From positions 1 through 27,623 of the forward strand of contig CALEZA010000041.1 of assembly GCA_937927965.1 (NCBI GenBank): a stretch of 27,623 nt of DNA, written 5' to 3'. Numbering within the stretch: the stretch's first letter is position 1; each line of letters opens with the position of its first letter. The position numbers and the translations under genes were made by a program. The notes under the pieces are model-generated. The model was not told the origin of the DNA and made no database searches. It saw nothing but the letters and a program-made list of their open reading frames with translations. Below, piece after piece: positions 1 through 7,817 of the stretch. The DNA comes from an uncultured Candidatus Planktophila sp. Its GTDB lineage: Bacteria; Actinomycetota; Actinomycetes; Nanopelagicales; Nanopelagicaceae.

Positions 1-407
1 GCTTCCCAGAGATTGCATCACCTCCATCAGATGACATTTGCTATGCAACACAGAATCGCCAAGAGGCAATCCGCGGTATTGCAGCACAATCTGATCTTGT
101 GCTTGTAGTTGGTTCACGCAATTCATCCAATTCAGTTCGCTTAGTCGAAGTTGCTCTTGAATATGGAGCAAAGGCTGCATATCTGATCGACTACGCATCG
201 GAAGCTAAAGATGAATGGTTGGTCGGTGTTGAGACAGTTGGTGTGACAAGTGGTGCATCAGTTCCAGAGATTCTCGTTCAGGATCTACTGAAGTGGCTAG
301 AGATGCACGGATTTAATGATCAAGAAGAAGTGCAGGCAAAGAAGGAATCGTTGACCTTTGCACTTCCTCAAAATCTTCGTTCTGAGATGAAGGCTGCAGG
401 CATCTAA
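1..407 (+). CDS. ispH: 4-hydroxy-3-methylbut-2-enyl diphosphate reductase, C-terminal part
   Basis: This is the 3' end of a gene that begins before the window; the reading frame starts at base 3. IspH is the [4Fe-4S] enzyme of the last step of the MEP isoprenoid pathway, reducing HMBPP to IPP and DMAPP in the cytoplasm. Visible family signatures are [11 protein letters not shown], whose Cys is the third iron-sulfur ligand, then [10 protein letters not shown], whose Ser-Ser-Asn contacts the substrate diphosphate, and [13 protein letters not shown] near the C-terminus. The first two cluster cysteines lie outside the window. The stop codon overlaps the ATG of the next gene (TAATG), so the two are probably translated together. 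The order ispH, DUF6542, ychF is also found in mycobacteria. Confidence 0.96.
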   Translation, partial: FPEIASPPSDDICYATQNRQEAIRGIAAQSDLVLVVGSRNSSNSVRLVEVALEYGAKAAYLIDYASEAKDEWLVGVETVGVTSGASVPEILVQDLLKWLEMHGFNDQEEVQAKKESLTFALPQNLRSEMKAAGI

Positions 408-1195
408 TGAGTGAGCAGGTCTTGCTTCAAGGCGAGTCCACTGCAGTCACTATCTATGAGCCTGCCTCATACAAGGCAGATGCCATCCTTATCCACGGTT
501 TCACGGGCAGTAAAGAAGATTTCGATTACATGGCCCCTCTCTTGGCAGAGCGTGGATATCGAACTTTCACCTTTGATAATCGCGGGGCTCACGAATCAGC
601 ACACACCACCCGCCCTGGCGCCTACACGGTCGACTCCATGGCTCAAGATGTATTAGAGCTCTCCGCTCACTATGGCCTCTCAAAGCCACATCTCTTCGGA
701 CATTCACTCGGCGGAGTGATTGCTCAACGCGTGGCATCAAATAGCGCCGATCAATTCGCATCACTCACGCTGATGTGTTCGGGACCATCTCCAATGCCTG
801 CCCCAAAGTTTGCAACTACGATGCTTGATACTCTCGATGGTCGCAGTATGGATGTGTTGTGGCGAGAGGAAGTTGAAGGTTGGTATAAAGATCACCTTCG
901 CTTTGATTTAATGAAGAAGCGCTGGCTTGCAAGTGATTGGCGAGCTTTGATTAGCCTTGCAAATGAATTAATGAATTTCTCATCACTGGTTCCTCAGATT
1001 GCAGGAAGTGGAATTCCCACACATGTTCTCTATGGAGAAAGCGATGATGCTTGGCCACCTGCCATGCAAGATCAGATGGCACACGATTTAGGTGCTCATC
1101 TATCAGTGATTAAAGATGCTGGTCACTGCCCCAATGAAGATCAACCAGCTGCAACAGCAGATGCCACTGCTCACTACTGGGATTTAATTCAGTAA
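407..1195 (+). CDS. alpha/beta-fold hydrolase
   Basis: The 262-residue protein has the features of a soluble alpha/beta hydrolase: an oxyanion-hole motif HGFTGS at 30-35, the nucleophile elbow GHSLGG with Ser100, a likely acid at Asp213/Asp214 in YGESDDAWPP, and the catalytic His240 in DAGHCPNED. A helical cap lies between about residues 130 and 195. The natural substrate cannot be read from sequence; esterase, lipase-like and C-C hydrolase activities are all possible. The gene starts on the last base of the ispH stop codon and is therefore probably in the same operon. It converges on the DUF6542 gene with a single base between the two stop codons, and no terminator hairpin is visible there. 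Confidence 0.88.
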   Translation: MSEQVLLQGESTAVTIYEPASYKADAILIHGFTGSKEDFDYMAPLLAERGYRTFTFDNRGAHESAHTTRPGAYTVDSMAQDVLELSAHYGLSKPHLFGHSLGGVIAQRVASNSADQFASLTLMCSGPSPMPAPKFATTMLDTLDGRSMDVLWREEVEGWYKDHLRFDLMKKRWLASDWRALISLANELMNFSSLVPQIAGSGIPTHVLYGESDDAWPPAMQDQMAHDLGAHLSVIKDAGHCPNEDQPAATADATAHYWDLIQ

Positions 1196-1196
1196 T

Positions 1197-1604
1197 TTAA
1201 GCAGTTGTTGTTTGGCGCTTAGAAGGACGATTACGCGCCTTTTCATTAAGGAATTGATACCAACCATAGACAGCTGCAATAAGTAGGAATGGCGCAACGC
1301 TTGCAAGCGATGCCATGAAATCTACTCCCACACGAGAGATGCGAATGCCATCAGTTAAGAGAGTGTAGGCAAGAGCCGTTCCTGCGTAGGCAAGCGGCGG
1401 TGTGACGGCTGAGACATATCGAGTACCTGGTCGACCATATGCAACACCGCCGTATGTAACAACGATGATCACAAAGCCTGAGAGAAAACCTGCTCCACCT
1501 CGAATAGACATCTCGAGAAATGAAAAGAGTGCGATAAAGAAAATCTGGAGAACAACAACACCCTCTTTCTTAAGGCCAGGGCCACTTAGCGTTGGGGTCT
1601 TCAT
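1197..1604 (-). CDS. DUF6542-type small integral membrane protein
   Basis: This is a 135-residue hydrophobic protein with four predicted membrane segments at about residues 16-33, 37-57, 63-82 and 95-120. It has a short basic cytoplasmic-type tail (KARNRPSKRQ) and no catalytic motif. I assign DUF6542 from its size, topology and position between ispH and ychF, where actinobacteria commonly carry such a gene (the Rv1111c position in M. tuberculosis). The function is unknown. Its ATG overlaps the rmuC stop codon by 4 nt (ATGA on the minus strand), so it is translationally coupled to rmuC. Confidence 0.7.
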   Translation of the reverse strand: MKTPTLSGPGLKKEGVVVLQIFFIALFSFLEMSIRGGAGFLSGFVIIVVTYGGVAYGRPGTRYVSAVTPPLAYAGTALAYTLLTDGIRISRVGVDFMASLASVAPFLLIAAVYGWYQFLNEKARNRPSKRQTTTA

Positions 1605-2641
1605 CCTTGCTCCTTCAATTCTCGTGCATCTGCAGGGGCCTCAGGATATTCGATAGAGAGCTTCTCTTTATCCCCAGCAACGCCGAGAGCGAGAATCTCA
1701 CGAGCAGGTCCTAAGACTGTTTTCTCGGCAGTGGGGATGAGATCGTCATAGGCGCGAGATGTTGCAGTGATGCTCTTTCCTAAGGCGACAATCTTGGAGT
1801 GAAGGAGTGTGAGGTTATTGAGGAATGACCCTGCAATCTCGGTGATCTCCTCTGCACTCTCTACCGCTCTGTTATGGGTGTAGATATGACCGACTGTGCG
1901 AAGCAAAGCCATCATTGAGGTCGGCGTTGCAATAGTGACACCTGCATTAAATGCTCTCTCCAGAAGTGTTGAGTCTGTGCGAATAGCTTCTGCTAACAGT
2001 GATTCAAATGGAAGGAAGAGAACAACAAAATCAGGAGATGTTTGAGTGGAGTGATATCCGCGCTTGGAAAGTGCCTTTACATGCTCAAAGAGATCTCTGC
2101 TGTGTAGGGCTAGGTAATTATCTCTATCATCCAAATCTTCAGTATCAAATGCATCGAGGAATCTCTCAAATGGAAACTTGGAGTCGATAAATATCTGAGC
2201 TCCGCCTGGCATCTTCACAGTGATATCTGGAATTCCAGATGTGTCACTAGTCGAGCGCTGCGCAATGTATTCAATTCCTTTACGAAGGCCAGCCTGTTCT
2301 AACATCAATTCAAGTTGTGCTTCGCCAAACTTACCTCGCGCTTGTGAGTTAGTTAGAGCTGTTGTGAATTTGCGAGTCTCAGCTAAGTAATTCTTACTCT
2401 CATTACGCATCTCGTTGATCACAGCAGCAAGTGCTGTCTCTGATCGAACACGGTTTTCAGCTGATTCTGCAGCGCTCTTTTGCATTGATTCAAGCGCCAA
2501 TCGCATCTGAGCCAATTGAGTCGCTAGCGGAGACGCCGCTTCTTGATTGCGACGAGAGCGATGAAGTGCTGCTGTGGCAGCGGCTCCGAGGATAAATCCA
2601 ACGAGAAGGGCGATAACTACTGTCATTTGGGAAGTGGACAT
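1601..2641 (-). CDS. rmuC: RmuC family DNA recombination protein
   Basis: The 346-residue protein has one N-terminal membrane anchor (about residues 7-27), a charged coiled-coil stretch (about 30-90) and then the RmuC domain. The most recognisable parts are SQARGKFGEAQLELML and IFIDSKFPFERFLDA, which belong to the predicted restriction-endonuclease-like core of the family. In E. coli, RmuC limits inversion between short inverted repeats; its biochemical activity is poorly defined. The gene is the first of a two-gene minus-strand unit with DUF6542 and is divergent from ychF, with 63 bp between the starts. A weak CACCAT box sits 6 nt upstream of the ATG. Confidence 0.9.
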   Translation of the reverse strand: MSTSQMTVVIALLVGFILGAAATAALHRSRRNQEAASPLATQLAQMRLALESMQKSAAESAENRVRSETALAAVINEMRNESKNYLAETRKFTTALTNSQARGKFGEAQLELMLEQAGLRKGIEYIAQRSTSDTSGIPDITVKMPGGAQIFIDSKFPFERFLDAFDTEDLDDRDNYLALHSRDLFEHVKALSKRGYHSTQTSPDFVVLFLPFESLLAEAIRTDSTLLERAFNAGVTIATPTSMMALLRTVGHIYTHNRAVESAEEITEIAGSFLNNLTLLHSKIVALGKSITATSRAYDDLIPTAEKTVLGPAREILALGVAGDKEKLSIEYPEAPADARELKEQG

Positions 2642-2690
2642 AGATATATGGTGGCAGGAAGAGGTGACATTTTCGTGCTCTGAAGCCCTG

Positions 2691-2696
2691 TAGGCT
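2691..2696 (+). promoter_or_regulatory. -10 box of ychF, probably leaderless
   Basis: TAGGCT fits the actinobacterial -10 consensus TANNNT and ends 8 nt before the ychF ATG at 2705. No Shine-Dalgarno sequence lies between them. Transcription would start at or next to the start codon. No convincing -35 is visible. Confidence 0.55.
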
Positions 2697-2704
2697 GGCC
2701 TTCT

Positions 2705-3778
2705 ATGAGCCTCTCAATTGGAATTGTGGGACTTCCCAATGTTGGAAAGTCGACCCTCTTTAACGCCCTCACCAAGAACAATGTCTTGGCTGCTAACTAT
2801 CCCTTTGCAACGATTGAGCCCAATGTTGGCGTTGTAGGTGTTCCAGATGCTCGTTTGGCCCAGCTCGCCACAATTTTTGGGTCTGAAAAGCTCCTCCCAG
2901 CAGCACTCTCCTTCGTCGATATTGCAGGCATTGTGAAGGGTGCTTCAGAGGGTGCGGGACTTGGAAATAAGTTCCTAGCCAATATCCGTGAGACAGATGC
3001 AATCTGCCAAGTGATTCGAGTCTTTACTGATGGCGATGTGGTCCATGTTGATGGTCGCGTAGATCCATCCAGTGATATCGAAACAATTAATACAGAGCTT
3101 GCTCTTGCTGATCTTCAGACAATTGAAAAGGCGATTCCTCGCCTTGAGAAGGAAGCTCGCACAGATAAGACAAAGACCGCTGTGCTTGAGGCAGTTAAAG
3201 CTGCAGAGGCACATCTGCAATCAGGCAAGCCGCTCTCCACCTCATCTGTAGATCTCTCACTCATCTATGAACTTCACCTACTGACAGCAAAGCCATTCCT
3301 GTATGTCTTTAATGTTGATGCTGCAGAACTTGGTGATCAAGAACTTCGTGCAAAGTTATCTGCACTCGTTGCACCAGCTGAAGCAATCTTCCTTGATGCA
3401 AAGACAGAGGCAGAACTTGCTGAGCTTCCTGATGAAGATGCACTCGAACTTCTTGAGGCAGTTGGAATGACAGAGCCAGGTCTTGCCACACTTGCTCGCG
3501 TTGGCTTTGACACTCTTGGTCTTCAAACTTATCTGACTGCAGGTCCTAAAGAGGCTCGTGCATGGACAATTCATAAGGGTGACACAGCGCCTATGGCAGC
3601 TGGTGTTATTCACACAGATTTCCAAAAGGGCTTTATCAAGGCGGAGATTGTCTCCTTCGATGATTTGATTTCAGCAGGATCTATGGCTGAAGCGAAAGCT
3701 CAAGGCAAAGTGCGAATGGAAGGTAAGGACTATGTCATGCATGATGGTGATGTAGTCGAATTCCGCTTCAACGTATAA
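2705..3778 (+). CDS. ychF: redox-regulated ATPase/GTPase YchF
   Basis: This 357-residue Obg-family P-loop NTPase is of normal family length. The G1 motif is GLPNVGKS at 9-16, the G3-like motif DIAG is at 72-75, and a coiled-coil insert follows at about 125-175. The G4 position reads NVDA (203-206) rather than NKxD, as expected for YchF/OLA1 proteins that favour ATP over GTP. A C-terminal TGS domain covers about 275-356. YchF binds ribosomes and is linked to translation and oxidative stress control. It stands alone between divergent rmuC and downstream ppk1. A TAGGCT box 8 nt before the ATG suggests a leaderless mRNA. Confidence 0.95.
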   Translation: MSLSIGIVGLPNVGKSTLFNALTKNNVLAANYPFATIEPNVGVVGVPDARLAQLATIFGSEKLLPAALSFVDIAGIVKGASEGAGLGNKFLANIRETDAICQVIRVFTDGDVVHVDGRVDPSSDIETINTELALADLQTIEKAIPRLEKEARTDKTKTAVLEAVKAAEAHLQSGKPLSTSSVDLSLIYELHLLTAKPFLYVFNVDAAELGDQELRAKLSALVAPAEAIFLDAKTEAELAELPDEDALELLEAVGMTEPGLATLARVGFDTLGLQTYLTAGPKEARAWTIHKGDTAPMAAGVIHTDFQKGFIKAEIVSFDDLISAGSMAEAKAQGKVRMEGKDYVMHDGDVVEFRFNV

Positions 3779-3813
3779 GACTTCGGCTTGCGTTGGCAAG
3801 AATGCCAGCAGAT

Positions 3814-3842
3814 GCTCACCTGTTGTTCACCTAAGGCTCTCA
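3814..3842 (+). promoter_or_regulatory. PHO-box-like direct repeats upstream of ppk1
   Basis: Two 7-mers, GCTCACC (3814-3820) and GTTCACC (3825-3831), are spaced exactly 11 nt start to start. A weaker third unit, GCTCTCA, is in phase at 3836. The 11-nt period and GTTCACC core match the PhoP-binding PHO box described in Streptomyces, where ppk is a phosphate-starvation target. The repeats would overlap the -35 region of the putative promoter at 3841-3846. Binding by a PhoP/RegX3-type regulator is inferred. Confidence 0.55.
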
Positions 3843-3846
3843 TTCT
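3841..3846 (+). promoter_or_regulatory. possible weak -10 box of ppk1
   Basis: CATTCT lies 6 nt before the GTG at 3853. It keeps the A at position 2 and the T at position 6 of TANNNT but lacks the first T. A weak -10 would be consistent with a promoter that needs an activator bound to the adjacent repeats. Confidence 0.35.
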
Positions 3847-3852
3847 TAGAGG

Positions 3853-5910
3853 GTGAAACAGGGCCATGTGGACTACATCGACCGAGATTTAAGTTGGTTG
3901 GATTTCAACACTCGCGTGCTCGAGCTTGCTGAAAATCGGAAGCTACCTCTCCTGGAGCGCACAAAGTTCCTTGCTATTTACTCGTCCAATTTAGATGAAT
4001 ATTTCATGGTGCGAGTTGCAAGTTTGAAACGCAAGATTGAGTTCGGAAATAACGAGAGACTTATATCTGGATTATCGCCTCGTGAATTGCTTAATGAGAT
4101 TCACCACAAAGTGCGAAAATTGGAAGAGCGAGTCACCTTCCTTTTGGAGCAAGACTTAAAACCGAAACTAGCCCAGCAGGGAATTAAGAGAGTGCGTTGG
4201 GATTCACTTTCTGATGCAGAGAAAGCTCCTCTCACTCAGAAGTTTATTGAAGATATCTTTCCCATCTTGACCCCACTCGCCTCAGATCCGGCTCACCCAT
4301 TCCCGCACATCTCTGGACTCTCTCTGAACTTGGGAATTATCGGACGCAATGCAGAAGATGGGGAAGAACAATTTGTTCGCGTTAAGGTTCCGTCCAATAT
4401 TCCGAGAATGGTTCGAGTATATGACCAAGATTACTCATACATACTCGTGGAAGATTTGATTGCAGAACATCTTCACCTTCTATTGCCAGGTGCAAAAATC
4501 GAAGAGATTTACATTTTCCGAGTCACAAGAAACCAAGATTTAGATATAGATGAAGACGATGCAGAAGATCTCCTTGAAACGCTAGAGGAAGAACTCTCGC
4601 GCAGAAAATTCGGTGCAGCCGTCCGAATGGAGATAGAGAAAGGAGTAGCTCCCAAGCTCTTTGAGAAGTTGGTAGAAGAATTGGAGATTTCTCCTAATGA
4701 AGTCTTTAGTCACAACCCACCGTTGGATTTGACCTACCTCTTTGAGATGTATGGTCTTGATTTACCCCACCTAAAAGACAAGCCATTTCGTTCGGTGAAG
4801 CCACACTCTCTTGATGAAATCGACCGACATGATGCTGACGCATTTTTCTCCGCAATCAAGAGCTCAGAGGTACTTCTGCACCACCCATATCAAACTTTTA
4901 CTTCAACTGTGACTCGCTTTGTTGAACTCGCAGCACAAGATCCAAAGGTATTAGCGATTAAGCAGACGCTATATAGAACTTCTGGTGACTCACCCATCAT
5001 GCAGGCATTAATTGAAGCGGCTAAATCTGGAAAGCAGGTTCTGGCTGTCATTGAGTTGAGAGCCCGATTTGATGAGCAAGCAAATGTGCGTTGGGCAAAG
5101 AAGCTTGAAGATGCTGGAGCACATGTGGTCTATGGCGTGTTAGGACTGAAGACCCATGCAAAAGCGAGTCTTGTTGTGCGTAAAGAAGAGACAGGACTCA
5201 CTGTCTACTCACACATCGGAACAGGAAATTACAACCCTAAAACTGCTCGCATTTATGACGATTTAGGAATCATGAGCGCCGATCCACTCTTGGGTCAAGA
5301 TTTGCTCAAACTCTTTAACCAGTTGAGCGGGGTTCTTTCAACGACTGAATACTCTCGGCTACTTGTAGCGCCACAAGGGATTAGAAAATCACTCCTTTCC
5401 ATGATTGAAAGAGAGCAACGCAATCACTTAGATGGAAAGCCTTCACAGATTCGCTGGAAAGTAAACTCTCTCGTTGATAATCAGATTATCGATGCCTTGT
5501 ATTCGGCCGCGAAAGCAGGAGTCCCAATAGAGTTAATTGTTCGTGGAACATGTTCTATGCGACTCTCCAAGGTAGCTAAGCACGGTAATGTGAAGATTCG
5601 CTCCATCTTGGGACGATTCCTAGAGCACTCTCGCATATATAGCTTCCATAATGATGGAATCCGTGAGTATTACATCGGAAGTGCAGACATTATGGAACGA
5701 AATCTTGATCGACGCATTGAAGCCCTAGTTCGTGTTGATGAAATTGCACATAAGGAAGAGCTCAATGAAATTCTTGAACTCTCTACATCTCCTCGCTTTC
5801 GTATGTGGGAGATGACTGAAAACGATGATTGGAATTACATTAAGAAAGACGCAGAAGGCAATGTGCTGGAAGATTTCCAGGAGCACTTCATCGAAAGGTA
5901 TAAGAAATGA
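3853..5910 (+). CDS. ppk1: polyphosphate kinase 1
   Basis: PPK1 reversibly polymerises the gamma-phosphate of ATP into polyphosphate. The 685-residue protein has the four-domain family layout: N domain (from YIDRDLSWLDFN), head domain, and two phospholipase-D-like C domains. The phospho-accepting His435 is in THAKASL, the second essential His454 is in YSHIGTGNYNPKTARIYDD, and His592 is in EHSRIYSFHNDG. These numbers coincide with the E. coli enzyme. The start is the GTG at 3853; an in-frame GTG at 3868 is an alternative. The stop overlaps the ATG of the next gene by 4 nt (ATGA), so the two are translationally coupled. PHO-box-like repeats precede the gene. Confidence 0.97.
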   Translation: MKQGHVDYIDRDLSWLDFNTRVLELAENRKLPLLERTKFLAIYSSNLDEYFMVRVASLKRKIEFGNNERLISGLSPRELLNEIHHKVRKLEERVTFLLEQDLKPKLAQQGIKRVRWDSLSDAEKAPLTQKFIEDIFPILTPLASDPAHPFPHISGLSLNLGIIGRNAEDGEEQFVRVKVPSNIPRMVRVYDQDYSYILVEDLIAEHLHLLLPGAKIEEIYIFRVTRNQDLDIDEDDAEDLLETLEEELSRRKFGAAVRMEIEKGVAPKLFEKLVEELEISPNEVFSHNPPLDLTYLFEMYGLDLPHLKDKPFRSVKPHSLDEIDRHDADAFFSAIKSSEVLLHHPYQTFTSTVTRFVELAAQDPKVLAIKQTLYRTSGDSPIMQALIEAAKSGKQVLAVIELRARFDEQANVRWAKKLEDAGAHVVYGVLGLKTHAKASLVVRKEETGLTVYSHIGTGNYNPKTARIYDDLGIMSADPLLGQDLLKLFNQLSGVLSTTEYSRLLVAPQGIRKSLLSMIEREQRNHLDGKPSQIRWKVNSLVDNQIIDALYSAAKAGVPIELIVRGTCSMRLSKVAKHGNVKIRSILGRFLEHSRIYSFHNDGIREYYIGSADIMERNLDRRIEALVRVDEIAHKEELNEILELSTSPRFRMWEMTENDDWNYIKKDAEGNVLEDFQEHFIERYKK

Positions 5911-6779
5911 TCAAAGCAGCTGGTGCAATTATCTGGCGTGAAGAGACTCCATTTGAATTAGAAGTGCTCGTAATACATCGCCCTCAATATGATGACTGGA
6001 GTTTTCCTAAGGGAAAAGTTGAAGAGAATGAATCCTTCATCGCGGCTGCTTATCGTGAAGTGAAAGAAGAAACCGGAGTCGATGCAATCTTTGGTCAATA
6101 TCTGGGCACGACCTCATACAAAATCTCAGACGAGAAAAAGAAGGTTCTGTATTGGATGGCTCAAGCCAAGCCCGGCTCTGCTCCATTTGTGCCAAATGCA
6201 GAGGTAGACAAAATTGAATGGGTAGACATCAAAACTGCACGACATTTCCTATCGCATGATGAGGACCGTGAACTACTAGAGGAATTTGTTTCGAGAGAGC
6301 GATATACAAATACCCTTATTCTCTTGCGCCATGCGAAGGCCTTGAAGAGAGATGAGTGGCAAGACTACGATCTCGATCGCCCGTTGGCCGCAGAAGGTGT
6401 TGAGCAGAGTCAGGGATTGATCAAGCAGCTCATTCCATTTGGTATCCAAGGAATATTCTCCTCTGATGCATTGCGCTGTTACTCCACTGTGGAGCCTGTG
6501 GCTGACTTTCTTGGGCTTCGAACTAATGTGACCAAGGAATTGAATGAAGAGACATATGAAAAGAGTGGGAAGTCACCTGTTGAGTATGTGCGTCAGTTAA
6601 TGAAATTCGGGGGTAACCAACTTGTCAGTGGACATAATCCAGTTATTCCACACATCCTCACAAAAATCGCTCGGGTTGATTACTCAGCAGATGACCTTCG
6701 TCCTGCAGATGCATGGGTAGTGCATCACCGCGGCGATAAAGTGCTTGCAGTAGAGTTTCTGTCTAGACCTAAGATTTAA
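5907..6779 (+). CDS. mutT1: Nudix hydrolase fused to histidine phosphatase (MutT1 type)
   Basis: This 290-residue two-domain protein has an N-terminal Nudix domain with a full Nudix box at 36-58 (GKVEENES then REVKEETGV). The C-terminal histidine-phosphatase domain has its catalytic motif RHA at 141-143 and second His243 in SGHNPVI. The same fusion, next to ppk1, is seen in mycobacteria as MutT1 (Rv2985), which degrades 8-oxo-dGTP and diadenosine polyphosphates. Substrate sanitation or Ap(n)A hydrolysis here is inferred from architecture and position. The gene overlaps ppk1 by 4 nt and converges on ppx, with which it overlaps by 11 nt. Confidence 0.9.
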   Translation: MIKAAGAIIWREETPFELEVLVIHRPQYDDWSFPKGKVEENESFIAAAYREVKEETGVDAIFGQYLGTTSYKISDEKKKVLYWMAQAKPGSAPFVPNAEVDKIEWVDIKTARHFLSHDEDRELLEEFVSRERYTNTLILLRHAKALKRDEWQDYDLDRPLAAEGVEQSQGLIKQLIPFGIQGIFSSDALRCYSTVEPVADFLGLRTNVTKELNEETYEKSGKSPVEYVRQLMKFGGNQLVSGHNPVIPHILTKIARVDYSADDLRPADAWVVHHRGDKVLAVEFLSRPKI

Positions 6780-7683
6780 GCCAATCTAACCTCTGTAAAA
6801 CTATTCCCTCACGCAGTGCCCACGGGCACTGCGTGATTTTTTCTACTCCTAGTTGACTCATCGCACCTTGAGCAACCATCGCTCCTGCAACAATCTGTCG
6901 TGCGCGACTTGATGAGACTCCAGGCAGCTCAGCTCTTTCATCTGCACTCATTCGCTGGAGCTTTTCAGTGATAGTCCTTAGCCCAGAAAGAGTAAGAGCG
7001 TTGCCATAATCAGGTAGATAGAATTGTTGAATTCTTCTGAGTGTGCGAAATGTCTTACTTGTTCCAATCGCTGTTCGCTCAGAATTATCCCCGATTGCAT
7101 TCACGAGAGGTGCAATAGTTTCGTCAATGTGTTCTTCTAACTCGCGCAATGAGCTCTTTGAGAATGGGTCTCCTTTAAGGAATTGACGAGTCATTCTGCT
7201 TGCTCCAAGCATCACCGAATTGGAGTAAGTTGGATTTTCCTGCTCTCCAGCAGCCAGCTCCAGAGAGCCTCCGCCAATATCGAGTAGGAGAACATCGCCC
7301 GCAGACCATCCAACCCAACGACGCACTGCGAGAAATGTAAATCGTGCTTCATCAGAACCTGAAAGAACTTGGAGGTCAAAACCAGTCTTTAAGGCAACTG
7401 TTTCTAATATGAGTTCAGAATTTGTGGCCTCACGAATTGCTGATGTTGCAAATGCAAGAGTTTCATCTACTTTTATTCCTCGAGAATTTGTCTTAATGCG
7501 ACGCAGTGTTTCAAGTAGAGTTTTCAATCCCTCATTTGAGATTTCACCGCTTTCAGTGAGAAATTCAGATAAACGAATCTCTTCCTTAAAGCTTTGGTAT
7601 GGAATTGGAGCAGAGCCGTGATGAGCATCCATAATTTGATAATGGACGGTATTGGATCCCACATCTAGAACTCCAAGGCGCAT
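6769..7683 (-). CDS. ppx: Ppx/GppA family exopolyphosphatase
   Basis: This ASKHA-fold phosphatase removes terminal phosphates from polyphosphate, or in the GppA branch from pppGpp. With the start at 7683 it is 304 residues. Motifs include DVGSNT (7-12), SGSDEARFTFLAVRRW (108-123) and DIGGGS (135-140); CPWALREG is near the C-terminus (286-293). An upstream in-frame ATG at 7734 would add 17 residues of unlike sequence. I prefer 7683 because MRLGVLDVGSNT is the typical family start and a TACACT box lies exactly 6 nt upstream. The gene lies tail to tail with ppk1-mutT1, so polyphosphate synthesis and breakdown are encoded side by side. Confidence 0.9.
   Translation of the reverse strand: MRLGVLDVGSNTVHYQIMDAHHGSAPIPYQSFKEEIRLSEFLTESGEISNEGLKTLLETLRRIKTNSRGIKVDETLAFATSAIREATNSELILETVALKTGFDLQVLSGSDEARFTFLAVRRWVGWSAGDVLLLDIGGGSLELAAGEQENPTYSNSVMLGASRMTRQFLKGDPFSKSSLRELEEHIDETIAPLVNAIGDNSERTAIGTSKTFRTLRRIQQFYLPDYGNALTLSGLRTITEKLQRMSADERAELPGVSSSRARQIVAGAMVAQGAMSQLGVEKITQCPWALREGIVLQRLDWLKS
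6809..6842 (+). terminator. intrinsic terminator of ppk1-mutT1, embedded in ppx
   Basis: TCACGCAGTGCC (6809-6820) pairs perfectly with GGCACTGCGTGA (6825-6836) around the tetraloop CACG, followed by TTTTTT (6837-6842). It lies 29 nt after the mutT1 stop and wholly inside the antisense ppx coding region, where it encodes part of the segment KITQCPWALREGI. No separate intergenic terminator exists for the plus-strand operon. Confidence 0.88.
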
Positions 7684-7689
7684 TGGATA

Positions 7690-7695
7690 AGTGTA
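7690..7695 (-). promoter_or_regulatory. -10 box of ppx, probably leaderless
   Basis: On the minus strand TACACT is followed by six bases (TATCCA) and then the ATG at 7683. No ribosome binding site fits between them. This supports the shorter ppx start. Confidence 0.6.
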
Positions 7696-7817
7696 TTGAG
7701 AGAGATTTCCAATAAATGAACACCGCCTAAACACGAGGCGTTTATGTTGAAACCAGACCCTGAGGTAAGATTCAGGCAGGACCCAATCGGGCTTATTTAA
7801 CGAAAGTTTCTAAATCA

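Noticed and set aside
3793..3808. A short hairpin (TTGGCA, AGAA, TGCCAG) after ychF.
   Set aside because: The stem is only 5-6 bp with no T-run, too weak to call a terminator or operator.
7724..7740. CGCCT/AGGCG inverted repeat between ppx and typA.
   Set aside because: It is a 5-bp stem with a 7-nt loop and no T-run long enough for termination; this is expected by chance.
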